A DNA stretch of 64,000 nt, from assembly GCA_963784175.1 (NCBI GenBank), contig CAWAQJ010000001.1, positions 3,269 through 67,268 of the forward strand. The letters run 5' to 3'. Below are positions 31,047 to 39,166 of this stretch, piece after piece. This DNA is from JAIBJN01 sp963784175 (GTDB lineage: Bacteria > Actinomycetota > Thermoleophilia > Gaiellales > Gaiellaceae). Positions within the stretch are counted from its first letter, which is position 1. Every line of letters starts with the position of its first letter. Made by a program: the position numbers and the translations under genes. The notes beneath the pieces are model-generated. The model was not told where the DNA came from. It did no database searches and saw nothing but the letters and a program-made list of their open reading frames with translations.

Positions 31047-31247
31047 CTACGCCAGCGTGACGTTCTTCGCCTGCAGGCCCTTGTCGCCCTGCTCGACGTC
31101 GAACTGCACGCGCTGGCCTTCGGTCAGGGTGCGATAGCCGTCCATCTCAATCGCGCTGTGGTGGACGAAGACATCGTCACCCCCCTCGCGCTCGATGAAG
31201 CCGTACCCCTTCTCGTTCGAGAACCACTTGACGGTGCCCTCGGCCAA
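31047..31247 (-). CDS. Cold-shock domain protein (CspA family)
   Basis: A single-stranded nucleic-acid chaperone of 66 residues. The RNP motifs GTVKWFSNEKGYGFIE and DDVFVHHSAIE are complete. I set the start at TTG 31247 (MAEGTVKW) because AAGGAGGAAGG lies just upstream. The ATG at 31271 would add nine residues before the conserved beginning. A leader of roughly 90 bases with a small hairpin (ACGGC/GCCGT) precedes it, as is common for regulated csp mRNAs. Confidence 0.93.
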   Translation of the reverse strand: MAEGTVKWFSNEKGYGFIEREGGDDVFVHHSAIEMDGYRTLTEGQRVQFDVEQGDKGLQAKNVTLA

Positions 31248-31340
31248 CGAACCTTCCTCCTTCACACACAAACGACGGCCCCTCGTACGAGCCGTCGAAT
31301 CGATTCTCGCCGCATCTTCGCGGCGTGAATGAGCGTAACT

Positions 31341-32198
31341 TCAGGCGCCCGGGAAGGCAAGCAACCCCTGCTGGTATCCCGCGGCACGAACTGTATTTCG
31401 GAGCAGACTGGCAATCGTCATGGGGCCGACGCCGCCCGGAACGGGCGTGAGGAACCCGGCGACCTCGCGGACGTCCTCGGCGACGTCGCCGACGACCTTG
31501 CCGTCGACGCGGTTGATGCCGACGTCGACGACCGCGGCGCCCTCCCTGACCATCTCGCGGGTGACCATCGCGGCGCGCCCGACGGCGGCGACGACCACGT
31601 CCGCCTCGCGCACGACCTGCGGGAGATCGCGCGTGCGGCTGTGGCACATCGTCACGGTGGCGTTCTCGGCCAGGAGCAGGAGCGCCATCGGCTTGCCGAC
31701 GATGTTCGACCGGCCGACCACGACCGCCCGTGCGCCCTCGAGCGGGATCTCGTACGCGCGCAGGATCTCCATGATCCCGGCGGGCGTCGCCGCGACGAAC
31801 GTCGGCTCCCCCTGGAGGAGATGGCCGGCGCTCGCGGGATGGAAGCCGTCGACGTCCTTGATGGGCGCGATCGCCCGGATGACGCGCCCCTCGTCGATGT
31901 GGTCGGGCAGCGGCAGCTGGACGAGGATGCCGGTCACACGCTCGTCGGCGTTCAGGTCGGCCACGAGCCCGAGCAGCGCCTCCTCGGACGTGTCGGCGGC
32001 GAGCTCGTGGTGGATCGGCTCGATGCCCACCTCCTCGCACGCCTCCTGCTTGCGGCGGACGTAGAGCGCCGAGGCCTGGTCCTCCCCGACGAGCACTGTC
32101 GCGAGGCCGATGGGGCTTGCGAGCGCCTTGACCTCCTCGGCCACCTCGCCGCGCACCTGCGCCGCCAGCGCCTTGCCGTCCATGAGGGTCGCTGCCAC
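31341..32198 (-). CDS. folD: Methylenetetrahydrofolate dehydrogenase / cyclohydrolase
   Basis: Bifunctional one-carbon enzyme of 285 residues. The family signatures are the catalytic lysine region YVRRKQEACEEVGIE, GILVQLPLPDHID, PIKDVDGFHP, VVVGRSNIVGKPMALLL and FLTPVPGGVGPMTIASLL. It links 5,10-methylene-THF and 10-formyl-THF pools, which fits the serine pathway encoded nearby. The gene is intact with a normal length. It lies upstream of the cold-shock gene on the same strand. Confidence 0.96.
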   Translation of the reverse strand: MAATLMDGKALAAQVRGEVAEEVKALASPIGLATVLVGEDQASALYVRRKQEACEEVGIEPIHHELAADTSEEALLGLVADLNADERVTGILVQLPLPDHIDEGRVIRAIAPIKDVDGFHPASAGHLLQGEPTFVAATPAGIMEILRAYEIPLEGARAVVVGRSNIVGKPMALLLLAENATVTMCHSRTRDLPQVVREADVVVAAVGRAAMVTREMVREGAAVVDVGINRVDGKVVGDVAEDVREVAGFLTPVPGGVGPMTIASLLRNTVRAAGYQQGLLAFPGA

Positions 32199-32236
32199 GG
32201 CCGGGGAGCGTACCCGACTGCAGGCATGATCGAGTC

Positions 32237-32719
32237 GTGAGCGTCTGGCGCCACCTTCGGGCGATCGGGCTTCTCCCGGTGACCGTGACGATCGTGGTTC
32301 CCGGGCTCATTCTCTCGCGGGCCGGCGCCGAGCTCGCTCCCTGGCCACTCGCGACGCTCGGAGTCGCGCTGATCGGAATCGGCCTCGCGCTCGTGACCTG
32401 GACCGTCTCGCTCTTCGTGCGGATCGGGAAGGGCACGCTCGCTCCCTGGGATCCGACCTCGCGGCTCGTGGTGGTCGGCCCGTACCGGCATGTCCGAAAC
32501 CCCATGATCTCAGGCGTCCTGACCGTGCTCCTCGGGGAGTCCGCGTTGTTCGGATCGCTCCCACTTCTCGTCTGGTTCGGCGTCGTCTTCGCCCTGAATG
32601 CGATCTACTTTCCGCTCGTCGAGGAGCCCGGGCTCCGCGAAAGGTTCGGCGAGGACTACGACGCCTACCGCGCCAACGTGCCCCGCTGGCTTCCCCGGCT
32701 CCGTCCGTGGGAGCCGTAA
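32237..32719 (+). CDS. Isoprenylcysteine-carboxyl-methyltransferase-like membrane methyltransferase
   Basis: A protein of 160 residues with four hydrophobic segments. The C-terminal SAM-binding motif is typical of the ICMT/PEMT family: GPYRHVRNPMISGVLTVLLG, and EEPGLRERFGEDYDAYRANV near the end. The start is GTG 32237. Bacterial members methylate unknown lipid or small substrates. It lies 9 bases ahead of the HMG-CoA reductase gene and is probably co-transcribed, which hints at isoprenoid-related chemistry without proving it. Confidence 0.85.
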   Translation: MSVWRHLRAIGLLPVTVTIVVPGLILSRAGAELAPWPLATLGVALIGIGLALVTWTVSLFVRIGKGTLAPWDPTSRLVVVGPYRHVRNPMISGVLTVLLGESALFGSLPLLVWFGVVFALNAIYFPLVEEPGLRERFGEDYDAYRANVPRWLPRLRPWEP

Positions 32720-32728
32720 AGTGACGCC

Positions 32729-33952
32729 GTGGAGCTACGCCGCTGGCCACGCAAGAACGACGCGGACTCGATCCGCGCCCGCCAGGAGGCGCTGGCGTCG
32801 CGTCTCGACGGGGAGAGCCACGTCTTCGACCACGACCTCGAGCCGTTCGCCAAGGCGACGGAGGCGCTGACCGGAGCTGCCCTCGTCCCGGTCGCGGTCG
32901 TCGGGCCCATCGACGTCGAGCTCGGCGACTACGAGCTGGAGGAGCCGGCCGGCCGGGTCGTCGAGCGCGGTCGGGCCCAGGAGGGCGTGTACGTCCCGCT
33001 CGCCAACACGGAGGGAGGGCTCTCGATCTCGCTCTACCGCGGCGCCCGCGCCGTCGGCGAGTCGGGCGGGTTCCGCACCTACGTGCTCGGCGACCGGATC
33101 ACGCGCGCCTCGGCCTTCCTCTTCGACTCGACGGCGGAGGCGTCGGCCTTCGCCGCGTGGATCGAGACCCAGCTCGAGGACATGCGCGCCTGGCTCGAGT
33201 CGGAGCCGATCCCGAACCTCTCGAAGCACGCCAGGCTCCGCGAGCTCGAGACGCACGTCGTCGGCCCCATGTGCCACGTCATGTACGCGTACACCACGGG
33301 CGATGCGTGCGGGATGAACATGATCACGCGCAACTCGTTCGCCCTGAACCAGGGCTTCGTCGTGGACCGCTCGCCCGTCCGCCCGCGCCGGGCGATGCTC
33401 GAGGGGAACATGGGCGGCGACAAGAAGCCGTCGGCGCGCTACTTCGAGCGCGGCGGGCACGGGAAGACCGTCATCGCCGAGGCCACGCTCACCGACGAGG
33501 CCGTGCGCCGCGTCCTGAAGACGACGATCGACGATCTCGTCGAGCTCGCGTTCGTGGGAACGCACGGCGCCGTCGCGTCCGGGATGCAATCGGTCGCCTT
33601 CACGCCCGCGACGGCGATCGCGGCGATGTTCACGGCCACGGGCCAGGACATCGGCATGGTCGGGACGAGCTCGATGGCGCACGGAACCGCCCACCGCGTC
33701 GAGGGCGGCCTCAACGTCTCCATGCGGCTCCCCAGCCTCGAGGTCGCGACCGTCGGGGGAGGGACGACCCTCCCCTACGCCCGCTCCTGGCTGCGGCTCA
33801 TGGACTGCGACGGGCCAGGGAAGGTCTATCGCCTTGCACAGATCGTCGCCGCGGCGACCCTCTCCCTCGAGATCTCTGCCTCTGCCGCGATGGCGACCGC
33901 CGGCTCGGAGAACTTCTACCGCGCTCATTTCGAGCGCGGCGGCCTGCGCTAG
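32729..33952 (+). CDS. Hydroxymethylglutaryl-CoA reductase
   Basis: The enzyme reduces HMG-CoA to mevalonate. It has 407 residues and starts at GTG 32729. Motifs: the substrate-loop-like VPVAVVGPIDVELGDY, TTGDACGMNMITRNS (from Thr189), GGDKKPSARYF (Asp231, Lys232) and ATVGGGTTLPYA near 350. The catalytic Lys and Asp are present. It has no membrane anchor. It abuts a thioesterase gene by one base and follows an ICMT-like gene. No other mevalonate-pathway gene is in the window, so its role in mevalonate synthesis is inference. Confidence 0.9.
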   Translation: MELRRWPRKNDADSIRARQEALASRLDGESHVFDHDLEPFAKATEALTGAALVPVAVVGPIDVELGDYELEEPAGRVVERGRAQEGVYVPLANTEGGLSISLYRGARAVGESGGFRTYVLGDRITRASAFLFDSTAEASAFAAWIETQLEDMRAWLESEPIPNLSKHARLRELETHVVGPMCHVMYAYTTGDACGMNMITRNSFALNQGFVVDRSPVRPRRAMLEGNMGGDKKPSARYFERGGHGKTVIAEATLTDEAVRRVLKTTIDDLVELAFVGTHGAVASGMQSVAFTPATAIAAMFTATGQDIGMVGTSSMAHGTAHRVEGGLNVSMRLPSLEVATVGGGTTLPYARSWLRLMDCDGPGKVYRLAQIVAAATLSLEISASAAMATAGSENFYRAHFERGGLR

Positions 33953-34434
33953 TGGCCGCGGCGGTTCCGCCGCATCACGACCCGGCGTGCTGGGGCTGCG
34001 GCGACAACCCCAGGGGCCTCCATCTTCCGCAGCCGAAGGACGAGGGCATCGAGCGCTACAAGGCGGTCGTCACCTTCGGCGACCACCACCAGGCCGGGCC
34101 CGGAATCGTCCACGGCGGCCTCGTCGCCGCGGCCCTCGACGAGGCTTGCGGGCTCCTGGCCACCTGGCACCGCTTCCCGGCGGTGACGGCGAGGATCTTC
34201 GTCCGCTACCGGCGGCCGGTCTTCATCAACCACGAGCTCGCGCTCACCGCCTGGGTCACGGACAGCCGCGGGCGACGGATCCACATCGACGCAGACCTCC
34301 GCGACGGCGACGACATCCTTGCCGAGGCGCGCGGGGCGTTCCTGCACGTTCCGCTCGAGCACTTCCTCGCCACGCCCGAGGGCCGTGCAGCCGGGGAGGC
34401 CTGGCGGAGGCGACTTCACGAAAACGAGGGTTAG
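33952..34434 (+). CDS. PaaI/HotDog-fold thioesterase
   Basis: A protein of 160 residues starting at GTG 33952, whose first base is shared with the reductase stop (TAGTG). The hotdog signature is GPGIVHGGLVAAALDEACGL, preceded by a CWGCGDNPRGLHL opening seen in PaaI-like thioesterases. It should hydrolyse acyl-CoA esters. Coupling to HMG-CoA reductase suggests a related CoA substrate, but this cannot be shown from the sequence. Confidence 0.88.
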   Translation: MAAAVPPHHDPACWGCGDNPRGLHLPQPKDEGIERYKAVVTFGDHHQAGPGIVHGGLVAAALDEACGLLATWHRFPAVTARIFVRYRRPVFINHELALTAWVTDSRGRRIHIDADLRDGDDILAEARGAFLHVPLEHFLATPEGRAAGEAWRRRLHENEG

Positions 34435-34467
34435 GAAGATGCCGCCTCGCGCCGAAGTCATGAATAC

Positions 34468-34683
34468 ATGGATCGCTGTGAGGGCTACTACCGACTCGAG
34501 AACCGGCGTTGTGATCGGTCGGCTTCGCGTGAGACGGCCGCGGCAGACGGCGAGACCTACGCCGTGTGCGAGTACCACGCCCGCCAGGGCTGGTCTGCAA
34601 GCGTTGCGCGCTGGCACGGCGAGTCCGACATGCGCTCCTCGGCGCCGCAGGCCCTGCGGCCCGGCATGGATTCCGCCGCCTGA
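34468..34683 (+). CDS. Small Cys/His protein, hypothetical (71 residues)
   Basis: A short frame starting at ATG 34468 with a run MDRCEGYYRLENRRCDRSAS and then TYAVCEYHARQGW. The three Cys and one His (C4, C15, C34, H37) could bind one zinc. The C-terminal part is low in features. There is no obvious ribosome-binding site. I do not recognise a family, so it may or may not be real. Confidence 0.4.
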   Translation: MDRCEGYYRLENRRCDRSASRETAAADGETYAVCEYHARQGWSASVARWHGESDMRSSAPQALRPGMDSAA

Positions 34684-34702
34684 GCGGCTCCTCACCTTCT
34701 CG

Positions 34703-34912
34703 CCTAGGAGGGTTTGGCGGAATGGTGCTCGTCGCCGGGGTGCGATGGTCGTTCCGAGGCAAGGACGCAGGGAGCGTTCGTATCGAATGAGATACGGGCG
34801 CGACTGAGGACGCGGCATCGGGGCGAGCAGCGCGGCCCGGCGGCACCGCCACTATTTCGCCGAACCCTCCTGGATAAGTGAAGCGGCGACGAGGGGGCTC
34901 GCCGCCGCTTCG
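34703..34912 (+). ncRNA. Candidate structured RNA (long imperfect hairpin, strand uncertain)
   Basis: The 334-base gap 34684-35017 holds no convincing gene but folds strongly. Arms 34706-34722 and 34855-34871 give 17 continuous pairs, two of them G-U. Inside lie GGTGC/GCACC, CGCCGGG/CCCGGCG and a 15-base helix (34741-34755 with 34820-34834, two mismatches, several G-U). An 18 by 18 internal loop follows, then an 11-base apical stem (34774-34784 with 34791-34801) with loop GAATGA. A second hairpin (GAAGCGGCG-A-CGAG, GGGG loop) covers 34881-34912. The G-U pairs favour an RNA over a DNA palindrome. The layout recalls 6S RNA, but no consensus is recognised. Confidence 0.4.
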
Positions 34913-35017
34913 GGCAATTACTGGGCGCGAGAGCTGATTGCCGTCATCCCCGAGCCCAGGAGGAGAGGACCTCGCGGGCTGTATCGGCACGCACTAATCG
35001 GAGCTTGAGTCGCCCAT

Positions 35018-35218
35018 TCAGTGGGTCGGCTCGAGCGCGCGCATCAGGATGATCGCCTGGGGCGGCGCGATGAACAGCTGCTTCTTCGTCGTCACACCGA
35101 CGACCTGCCAGCCGGCCGCGCCCAGCTGATTGAGCTCGGCCTCGATGTGCTTGCCCGTGTCGACGACCTTGTACTCGTACCGCCTCGCCGTCCGAGGCTC
35201 GTGCGCAACGATGGTCAT
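35018..35218 (-). CDS. DUF4177 family small protein
   Basis: A protein of 66 residues. RRYEYKVVDTG, then LNQLGAAGWQVVGVTTKK, is the typical DUF4177 pattern of a short beta-alpha-beta unit. The start is ATG 35218 with AGGAGGTG upstream. The function is unknown. It stands alone, upstream of the structured-RNA candidate on the same strand. Confidence 0.85.
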   Translation of the reverse strand: MTIVAHEPRTARRYEYKVVDTGKHIEAELNQLGAAGWQVVGVTTKKQLFIAPPQAIILMRALEPTH

Positions 35219-35318
35219 GTCACACCTCCTTCCGCCCTCCCAGCCTCGCAGGCACCGTCGAGCGGCACGTCAGGGCGCACGCGGATCTCGATGTGTAGAA
35301 CCCGCAGGCAGGGCTCTA

Positions 35319-35389
35319 AGGCGCGGACCGGATTCGAACCGGTGTACGAGGCTTTGCAGGCCTCTGCCTAACCACTCGGCCACCGCGCC
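35319..35389 (-). tRNA. tRNA-Cys (GCA)
   Basis: A 71-base cloverleaf on the minus strand. The acceptor stem is GGCGCGG with CCGCGCC, the anticodon loop is CTGCAAA with anticodon GCA, and the T loop TTCGAAT is standard. The discriminator base is U and no CCA is encoded. Confidence 0.95.
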
Positions 35390-35521
35390 GACAGGAAAAC
35401 ATCGTATCGAGCGAACTTTTCATCCACACGGGGTTGAGAGGATCCGGCAGATTTGCACAGAATACGGACCACGCCTGCTGACGCGAACCTTGTCCCGGGG
35501 TTGATACCGCGTCGGTGGGCA

Positions 35522-35548
35522 GGAGCCCCGGCCCCCTACCGGGGCTCC
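35522..35548 (-). terminator. Terminator after the small 35568-35753 gene
   Basis: A perfect 10-base stem GGAGCCCCGG/CCGGGGCTCC with a 7-base loop sits 20 bases beyond the stop of the minus-strand small gene. Confidence 0.6.
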
Positions 35549-35567
35549 ACCCTTTCTCTGAGCGCGA

Positions 35568-35753
35568 CTACGCCGGTGCTGCCGGCGTAGACGGCTGGCA
35601 TGGAGCCTTGTCCCGCCGGCGCGCCAGGAAGAACCGGCGCTCCTCGCGGCGGCTCGCCGCCATTCGGTCTGCCAGCTCGCCCGCGCGCGCACTCCGAAGG
35701 AGGTCGCTGTGACGCGTCCTGGAGTAGTCGAGATGGACATCGGGGTGCTGCAT
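35568..35753 (-). CDS. Small hypothetical protein (61 residues)
   Basis: Starts at ATG 35753 behind a strong AGAGGAGG ribosome-binding site and stops at 35568, followed by a clear terminator. The product, beginning MQHPDVHLDYSRTRHSDLLR, is helical and basic (ERRFFLARRRDKAP) and ends with a Pro/Ala tail. Short proteins of this style are common in actinobacteria and have no known function. It is divergent from the ECF sigma gene at 35839. Confidence 0.65.
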   Translation of the reverse strand: MQHPDVHLDYSRTRHSDLLRSARAGELADRMAASRREERRFFLARRRDKAPCQPSTPAAPA

Positions 35754-35838
35754 ATGGGCCTCCTCTCGGCGTCCACAAGACGGCCGAGCGGCCCGGGATC
35801 TTCCCTCCAGCCGCAAATTTCTGTTTCATATCTATGCC

Positions 35839-36396
35839 GTGCAGCTTGCATCCCTCCCCGATGCCCAGCTTGTCGCGCGATGCCGCAGCGGTGACGAGGA
35901 CGCCTGGCGGGAGCTCGTCTCCCGGTTCTCGCGCTACGTCTATGCCATCTGCTGCCAGGCCTTCCGGCTGCGCCAGGAGGACGCCGAGGAGGTCTTCCAG
36001 GAGGTCTTCTCCCGCGCGTACCAGCATCTCGACAAGCTTCGCGACGACGAGGCGATCCGCCCCTGGATCGGCCAGCTGACCCGGCGGCTCTGCATCGACC
36101 GGCTCCGTGCGGGCTCGCGGGAGGACATCGTCGACCCCGAGACGATGCCGGGCGGCGTCGACGACAAGATGGACACGCTCGACGAGGCCTTCGCCGTCCA
36201 CGAGGCGATGGCCGAGCTGTCCGAGAACTGCCAGGAGATCCTCGACCGCTTCTTCGCCCGCGACGAGAGCTACCAGACGATCGGTTCGGCCCTCGACATC
36301 CCCTCGGGCACGATCGCGAGCAGAATCTCGCGCTGCCTGTCGCGACTTCGCGAAATCTTCACGGGAAGAAATCCGGAGGCTCGCCCGTCGAGTTGA
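35839..36396 (+). CDS. ECF-type RNA polymerase sigma factor
   Basis: A sigma factor of 185 residues starting at GTG 35839. Region 2 contains SRYVYAICCQAFRLRQEDAE and VFQEVFSRAYQHLD. Region 4 contains ELSENCQEILDRFFARDESY and IPSGTIASRISRCLSRLREI. Its stop overlaps the next gene as TTGA. No RskA-like or membrane anti-sigma follows. Instead an 88-residue soluble protein does, which may take that role. The upstream 85-base gap is shared with a divergent small gene. Confidence 0.9.
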   Translation: MQLASLPDAQLVARCRSGDEDAWRELVSRFSRYVYAICCQAFRLRQEDAEEVFQEVFSRAYQHLDKLRDDEAIRPWIGQLTRRLCIDRLRAGSREDIVDPETMPGGVDDKMDTLDEAFAVHEAMAELSENCQEILDRFFARDESYQTIGSALDIPSGTIASRISRCLSRLREIFTGRNPEARPSS

Positions 36397-36659
36397 CGGA
36401 GACCCGAATGACCGCCTACGACGAACAACGCCTCGCAGAGCTCATCAAGGCCCTCCCGCCCGCGCCGCAGGCATGGGTGGAGGCGGCCCAGGAGCTCCCG
36501 CTCGCACGCGGCCAGCTCGACGACATCGTCGCCCGGGCAGAAGCAGACCTCGCGTTTCGCGACGCATTGATCGCGAACCTCGAGGACGCCCTCAGGCTCG
36601 AAGGCTACGAGCCGGACGCGATTCCGCTCGACGAGCTCCGCCGCCGACTCGAGCACTAG
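36393..36659 (+). CDS. Small soluble partner of the ECF sigma factor (88 residues)
   Basis: Coupled to the sigma gene by TTGA overlap (TTG 36393). An ATG at 36408 is an alternative start. The product is all-helical and acidic (LAELIKALPPAPQAWVEAAQ, LEDALRLEGYEPDAIPLDEL). It has no Cys, no membrane helix and no zinc motif. Cotranscription with a sigma factor suggests an anti-sigma or sensor role, but no known family is recognised. A terminator follows at 36683. Confidence 0.7.
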   Translation: MTETRMTAYDEQRLAELIKALPPAPQAWVEAAQELPLARGQLDDIVARAEADLAFRDALIANLEDALRLEGYEPDAIPLDELRRRLEH

Positions 36660-36682
36660 CGAGCCAGGGGAGAAAAAGAGAA

Positions 36683-36705
36683 GGGCCGCTCTTTCGGAGC
36701 GGCCC
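36683..36705 (+). terminator. Terminator of the ECF sigma operon
   Basis: The stem GGGCCGCTC/GAGCGGCCC with loop TTTCG lies 25 bases after the stop at 36659 and is followed by ATTCC. Confidence 0.75.
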
Positions 36706-36836
36706 ATTCCAGGGAGGTCCCGGCGTGTTGCGGCCTCACGTCGGGAACCAAGTTTGTTTTCGGCAGGTATGCCGTAGGACTTTAGTGTGAATTTCGGCCA
36801 CGGAAGAACGGGCTCCACTACGGCGTTGGGAAGACC

Positions 36837-37318
36837 ATGACAACCCTCGCGACAACTCTTGAAGCCCCGTACAAGCCCCGCCACGTCCGCTTCATTCGCA
36901 GAGAGGACGTTGAGGGGTGGCAACTCAAGCTCTACGGCATCTCCGTCAACGGGCAGGAACCTCGTCCCGAGTTCGTCGAGGCCACGCGCGACCTGGCGGC
37001 CGGCGTCCTCCCCCAGCCCGCCGTCGCGGACGACCACTACGGCGTCGGCTTCGCCATCGCGCACGACGCGAGGTCGGTCGGGATCGCGCTCGTCTACTGG
37101 TGGAAGTCGGAGAACGAGCTGCACCAGCGCATCTACGTCAGCCCGAAGGACGACCCGTCCGCGTTCGTCCACGTCGAGAACCAGCCGGCCGGCTGCGTGT
37201 GGGAGCTCGAGGTCGTCGAACTTCGAGCGCCTCGCCTGGCTCGAAGCACGTCCTCTCCAACCCGGAGGGGCCGGACATCGACGCCTACCTCGAGCGCAGC
37301 TTCGCGCGCGACGTCTGA
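36837..37318 (+). CDS. Hypothetical protein, two frame breaks near its end
   Basis: Starts at ATG 36837 (MTTLATTLEAPYKPRHVRFI) and codes for about 159 residues. The core (DDHYGVGFAIAHDARSVGIA, LVYWWKSENELHQRIYVSPK) looks like a compact alpha-beta domain. The frame breaks at 37219-37220 and 37244-37245. Removing one A at each site gives VVDFERLAWLEHVLSNPEGP and an end AYLERSFARDV, stop at 37318. No family is recognised. The convergent phosphoesterase gene ends right beside it at 37319. Confidence 0.65.
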
Positions 37319-38719
37319 TTAGGGCTCACCCGGCTGGAGACCCGCGCGGCGTAGCCGTTTGGCCACGGCGAGCACCTCTTGCTGGAGGTCCGTGAGCGCT
37401 TCGGGCTCGTCCGCTGCGGCCGCGGGCGCGGTCTCTCCGAGCGTGGTGGCGCGGTAGGTCTCACGCCTCCAGGCGGCGATCTTCTCCACCAGGGCCGAGA
37501 GTTGCTGGTTGGAAGCGCGTCCACGCGGCCGGTTCGCAGGTCGGGTGAGCAGCGACCCCACATGGTTGGCTGCGGCAACCCTGGCTCCCATCGATCGCGC
37601 CGCCGTGTCCGGCCGCGAGCAGAAGCGCAGCAGGATCGTCTTGATGATCGACGTGTGGTCGTAGACCACGTGGCTGATGCCGCGCTCCACGTACGGCGAA
37701 ACGATGAGCGCCGGCACTCGAACTCCGTAGCGGCGCATGGCCGGGCGGTCGTCCGCGACCGTGAACGGTCGCGGATCCACGTGGTCGTAGAAGCCTCCGT
37801 GCTCGTCGTAGGTGATGACGAGGAGCGACTTCTTCCACGCCGGGGAACGCATCACGGCGGTGAGGACATTGAGGACAAGCTCCTGCCCGGCCATCGTCGG
37901 CGACGGCGGGTGGTCGTCGTTCGATCCGGGCGGCCCGAACAGGCGGAAATCCACGAAGTTCGGGTCGATCCAGGAGACGGCCGGCAGCCTCCCCTCCCGC
38001 GCGTCGTCCAGGAACGTCTGCCGCTCGAACAGCGTCTTGCGGTCGAAGTACGCGAACTCGTCGTCGTGCTCGATCCGGTAGCGCCCGTCGATGCCCCGCA
38101 GCGTGCCCGGGTCATGCGAGTACCAGCGCCAGGAGACATCGTCGGCATCCAGCTTGCGCACGAACGCCTTGAGGTCGTAGATCGGCGGCCTGCGGTTGGC
38201 CGTCGTCCCGTCGGACTCGCCCGTGACGGCATAGAGACGGTTCGGCCACGTGGGCCCGGGGACGGAGCTGAACCATCGGTCGCAGACCTGGAAGGAGCGG
38301 GCGAGATAGTCGTAGACCGGGACGTCGTCAGCGCGTAAGTACGCGAGGACGAGCGTCGGATCGAACTTGAAGCCGGAGGGCGGCGGATTGTCCTTCGAGT
38401 TGCGCTCGAACGCCTTGACGTAGTTCTTCAGGAAGCCGGCCATCCCGCCCGCGATCTGTTCCCTGACGTCGGCTGGGCCGTGGCCGGGATCGAGCGCCTT
38501 GAGGTCGATCTTCCGCCGCCCCAGCGGACGCACTTTGTGGAACTTGCCCGCCGCGTCCTCGTTTCCCATGGTCGCCTCGAGCCCGTCCACGTTCGGTCGA
38601 ACGCCGTCGACTTTCAAATAGCCCAGCACGTGGTCGAAGGAGCGGTTCTCCATCATGAGCACGATCACGTGGTCGATCTTCGAGAGGTTCTGCGCGCCGG
38701 TGTCGTCGTCCGGGGTCAT
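37319..38719 (-). CDS. Phospholipase C / acid phosphatase-type phosphoesterase
   Basis: A member of the phosphoesterase family (bacterial phospholipase C, AcpA), 466 residues. The metal-binding catalytic opening is IDHVIVLMMENRSFDHVLGY (about residues 15-34). SSVPGPTWPNRLYAVTG, ITYDEHGGFYDHVDP and VPALIVSPYVERG follow in family order. No Tat or Sec signal precedes the catalytic opening, which is unusual because most relatives are exported. The C-terminal tail is charged and helical. It cleaves phosphate esters, but the substrate is unknown. Confidence 0.9.
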   Translation of the reverse strand: MTPDDDTGAQNLSKIDHVIVLMMENRSFDHVLGYLKVDGVRPNVDGLEATMGNEDAAGKFHKVRPLGRRKIDLKALDPGHGPADVREQIAGGMAGFLKNYVKAFERNSKDNPPPSGFKFDPTLVLAYLRADDVPVYDYLARSFQVCDRWFSSVPGPTWPNRLYAVTGESDGTTANRRPPIYDLKAFVRKLDADDVSWRWYSHDPGTLRGIDGRYRIEHDDEFAYFDRKTLFERQTFLDDAREGRLPAVSWIDPNFVDFRLFGPPGSNDDHPPSPTMAGQELVLNVLTAVMRSPAWKKSLLVITYDEHGGFYDHVDPRPFTVADDRPAMRRYGVRVPALIVSPYVERGISHVVYDHTSIIKTILLRFCSRPDTAARSMGARVAAANHVGSLLTRPANRPRGRASNQQLSALVEKIAAWRRETYRATTLGETAPAAAADEPEALTDLQQEVLAVAKRLRRAGLQPGEP

Positions 38720-38821
38720 GGGTCCACCTCCGTCGCTCTGGCTTGCTCAGATCGTCACCGCACGAGCTCCTGCGCAAACGGGCCGCGTGCACACCGGCGC
38801 TGCGCGGTCAGGTCGGATTGG

Positions 38822-39007
38822 CTAGCCGCGTTGCCTACGGGCCAGGTACTCGGCGAAGCGCCCCTCGGGCGTTTCGAGCCAGGACCTGAACTGGTCTTCG
38901 AGCTCCAGCTCGCGCTGTCGGGTAACGGACGCCTGCGGGCACCGGTGCCCCAGCGGCCCCGGGTACCGCTGGTGACAGCGGTCGCAGCGCTCTAGCTCGC
39001 TGAACAT
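38822..39007 (-). CDS. Small zinc-finger-like hypothetical protein (61 residues)
   Basis: Starts at ATG 39007. The sequence MFSELERCDRCHQRYPGPLG, followed by HRCPQAS, has a CxxC and a later HxC arrangement that could bind zinc. The C-terminal half is helical (ELELEDQFRSWLETPEGRFA). There is no strong ribosome-binding site. It lies upstream of the phosphoesterase on the same strand. The family is unknown. Confidence 0.5.
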   Translation of the reverse strand: MFSELERCDRCHQRYPGPLGHRCPQASVTRQRELELEDQFRSWLETPEGRFAEYLARRQRG

Positions 39008-39166
39008 CGGGGCGCGCGGGTGTGCCTCTCCATTCCTGCACGACGCGCGAGCGTCGGAGGTTCTTCCCGTTGGCGAAGATGGACGGGCGCCGACTCACCC
39101 CGAGCGGGCGCCCGTGACGGGTTAGACGCCGGCCGGCCGGTCGGCCTTCAGGCGTAGGCTGCGCAA

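Noticed and set aside
39091..39114. Hairpin ACGGGCGCC/GGCGCCCGT near the small zinc-finger gene
   Set aside because: It has no T run, and its long loop makes it weak; it was left out of the terminator list.
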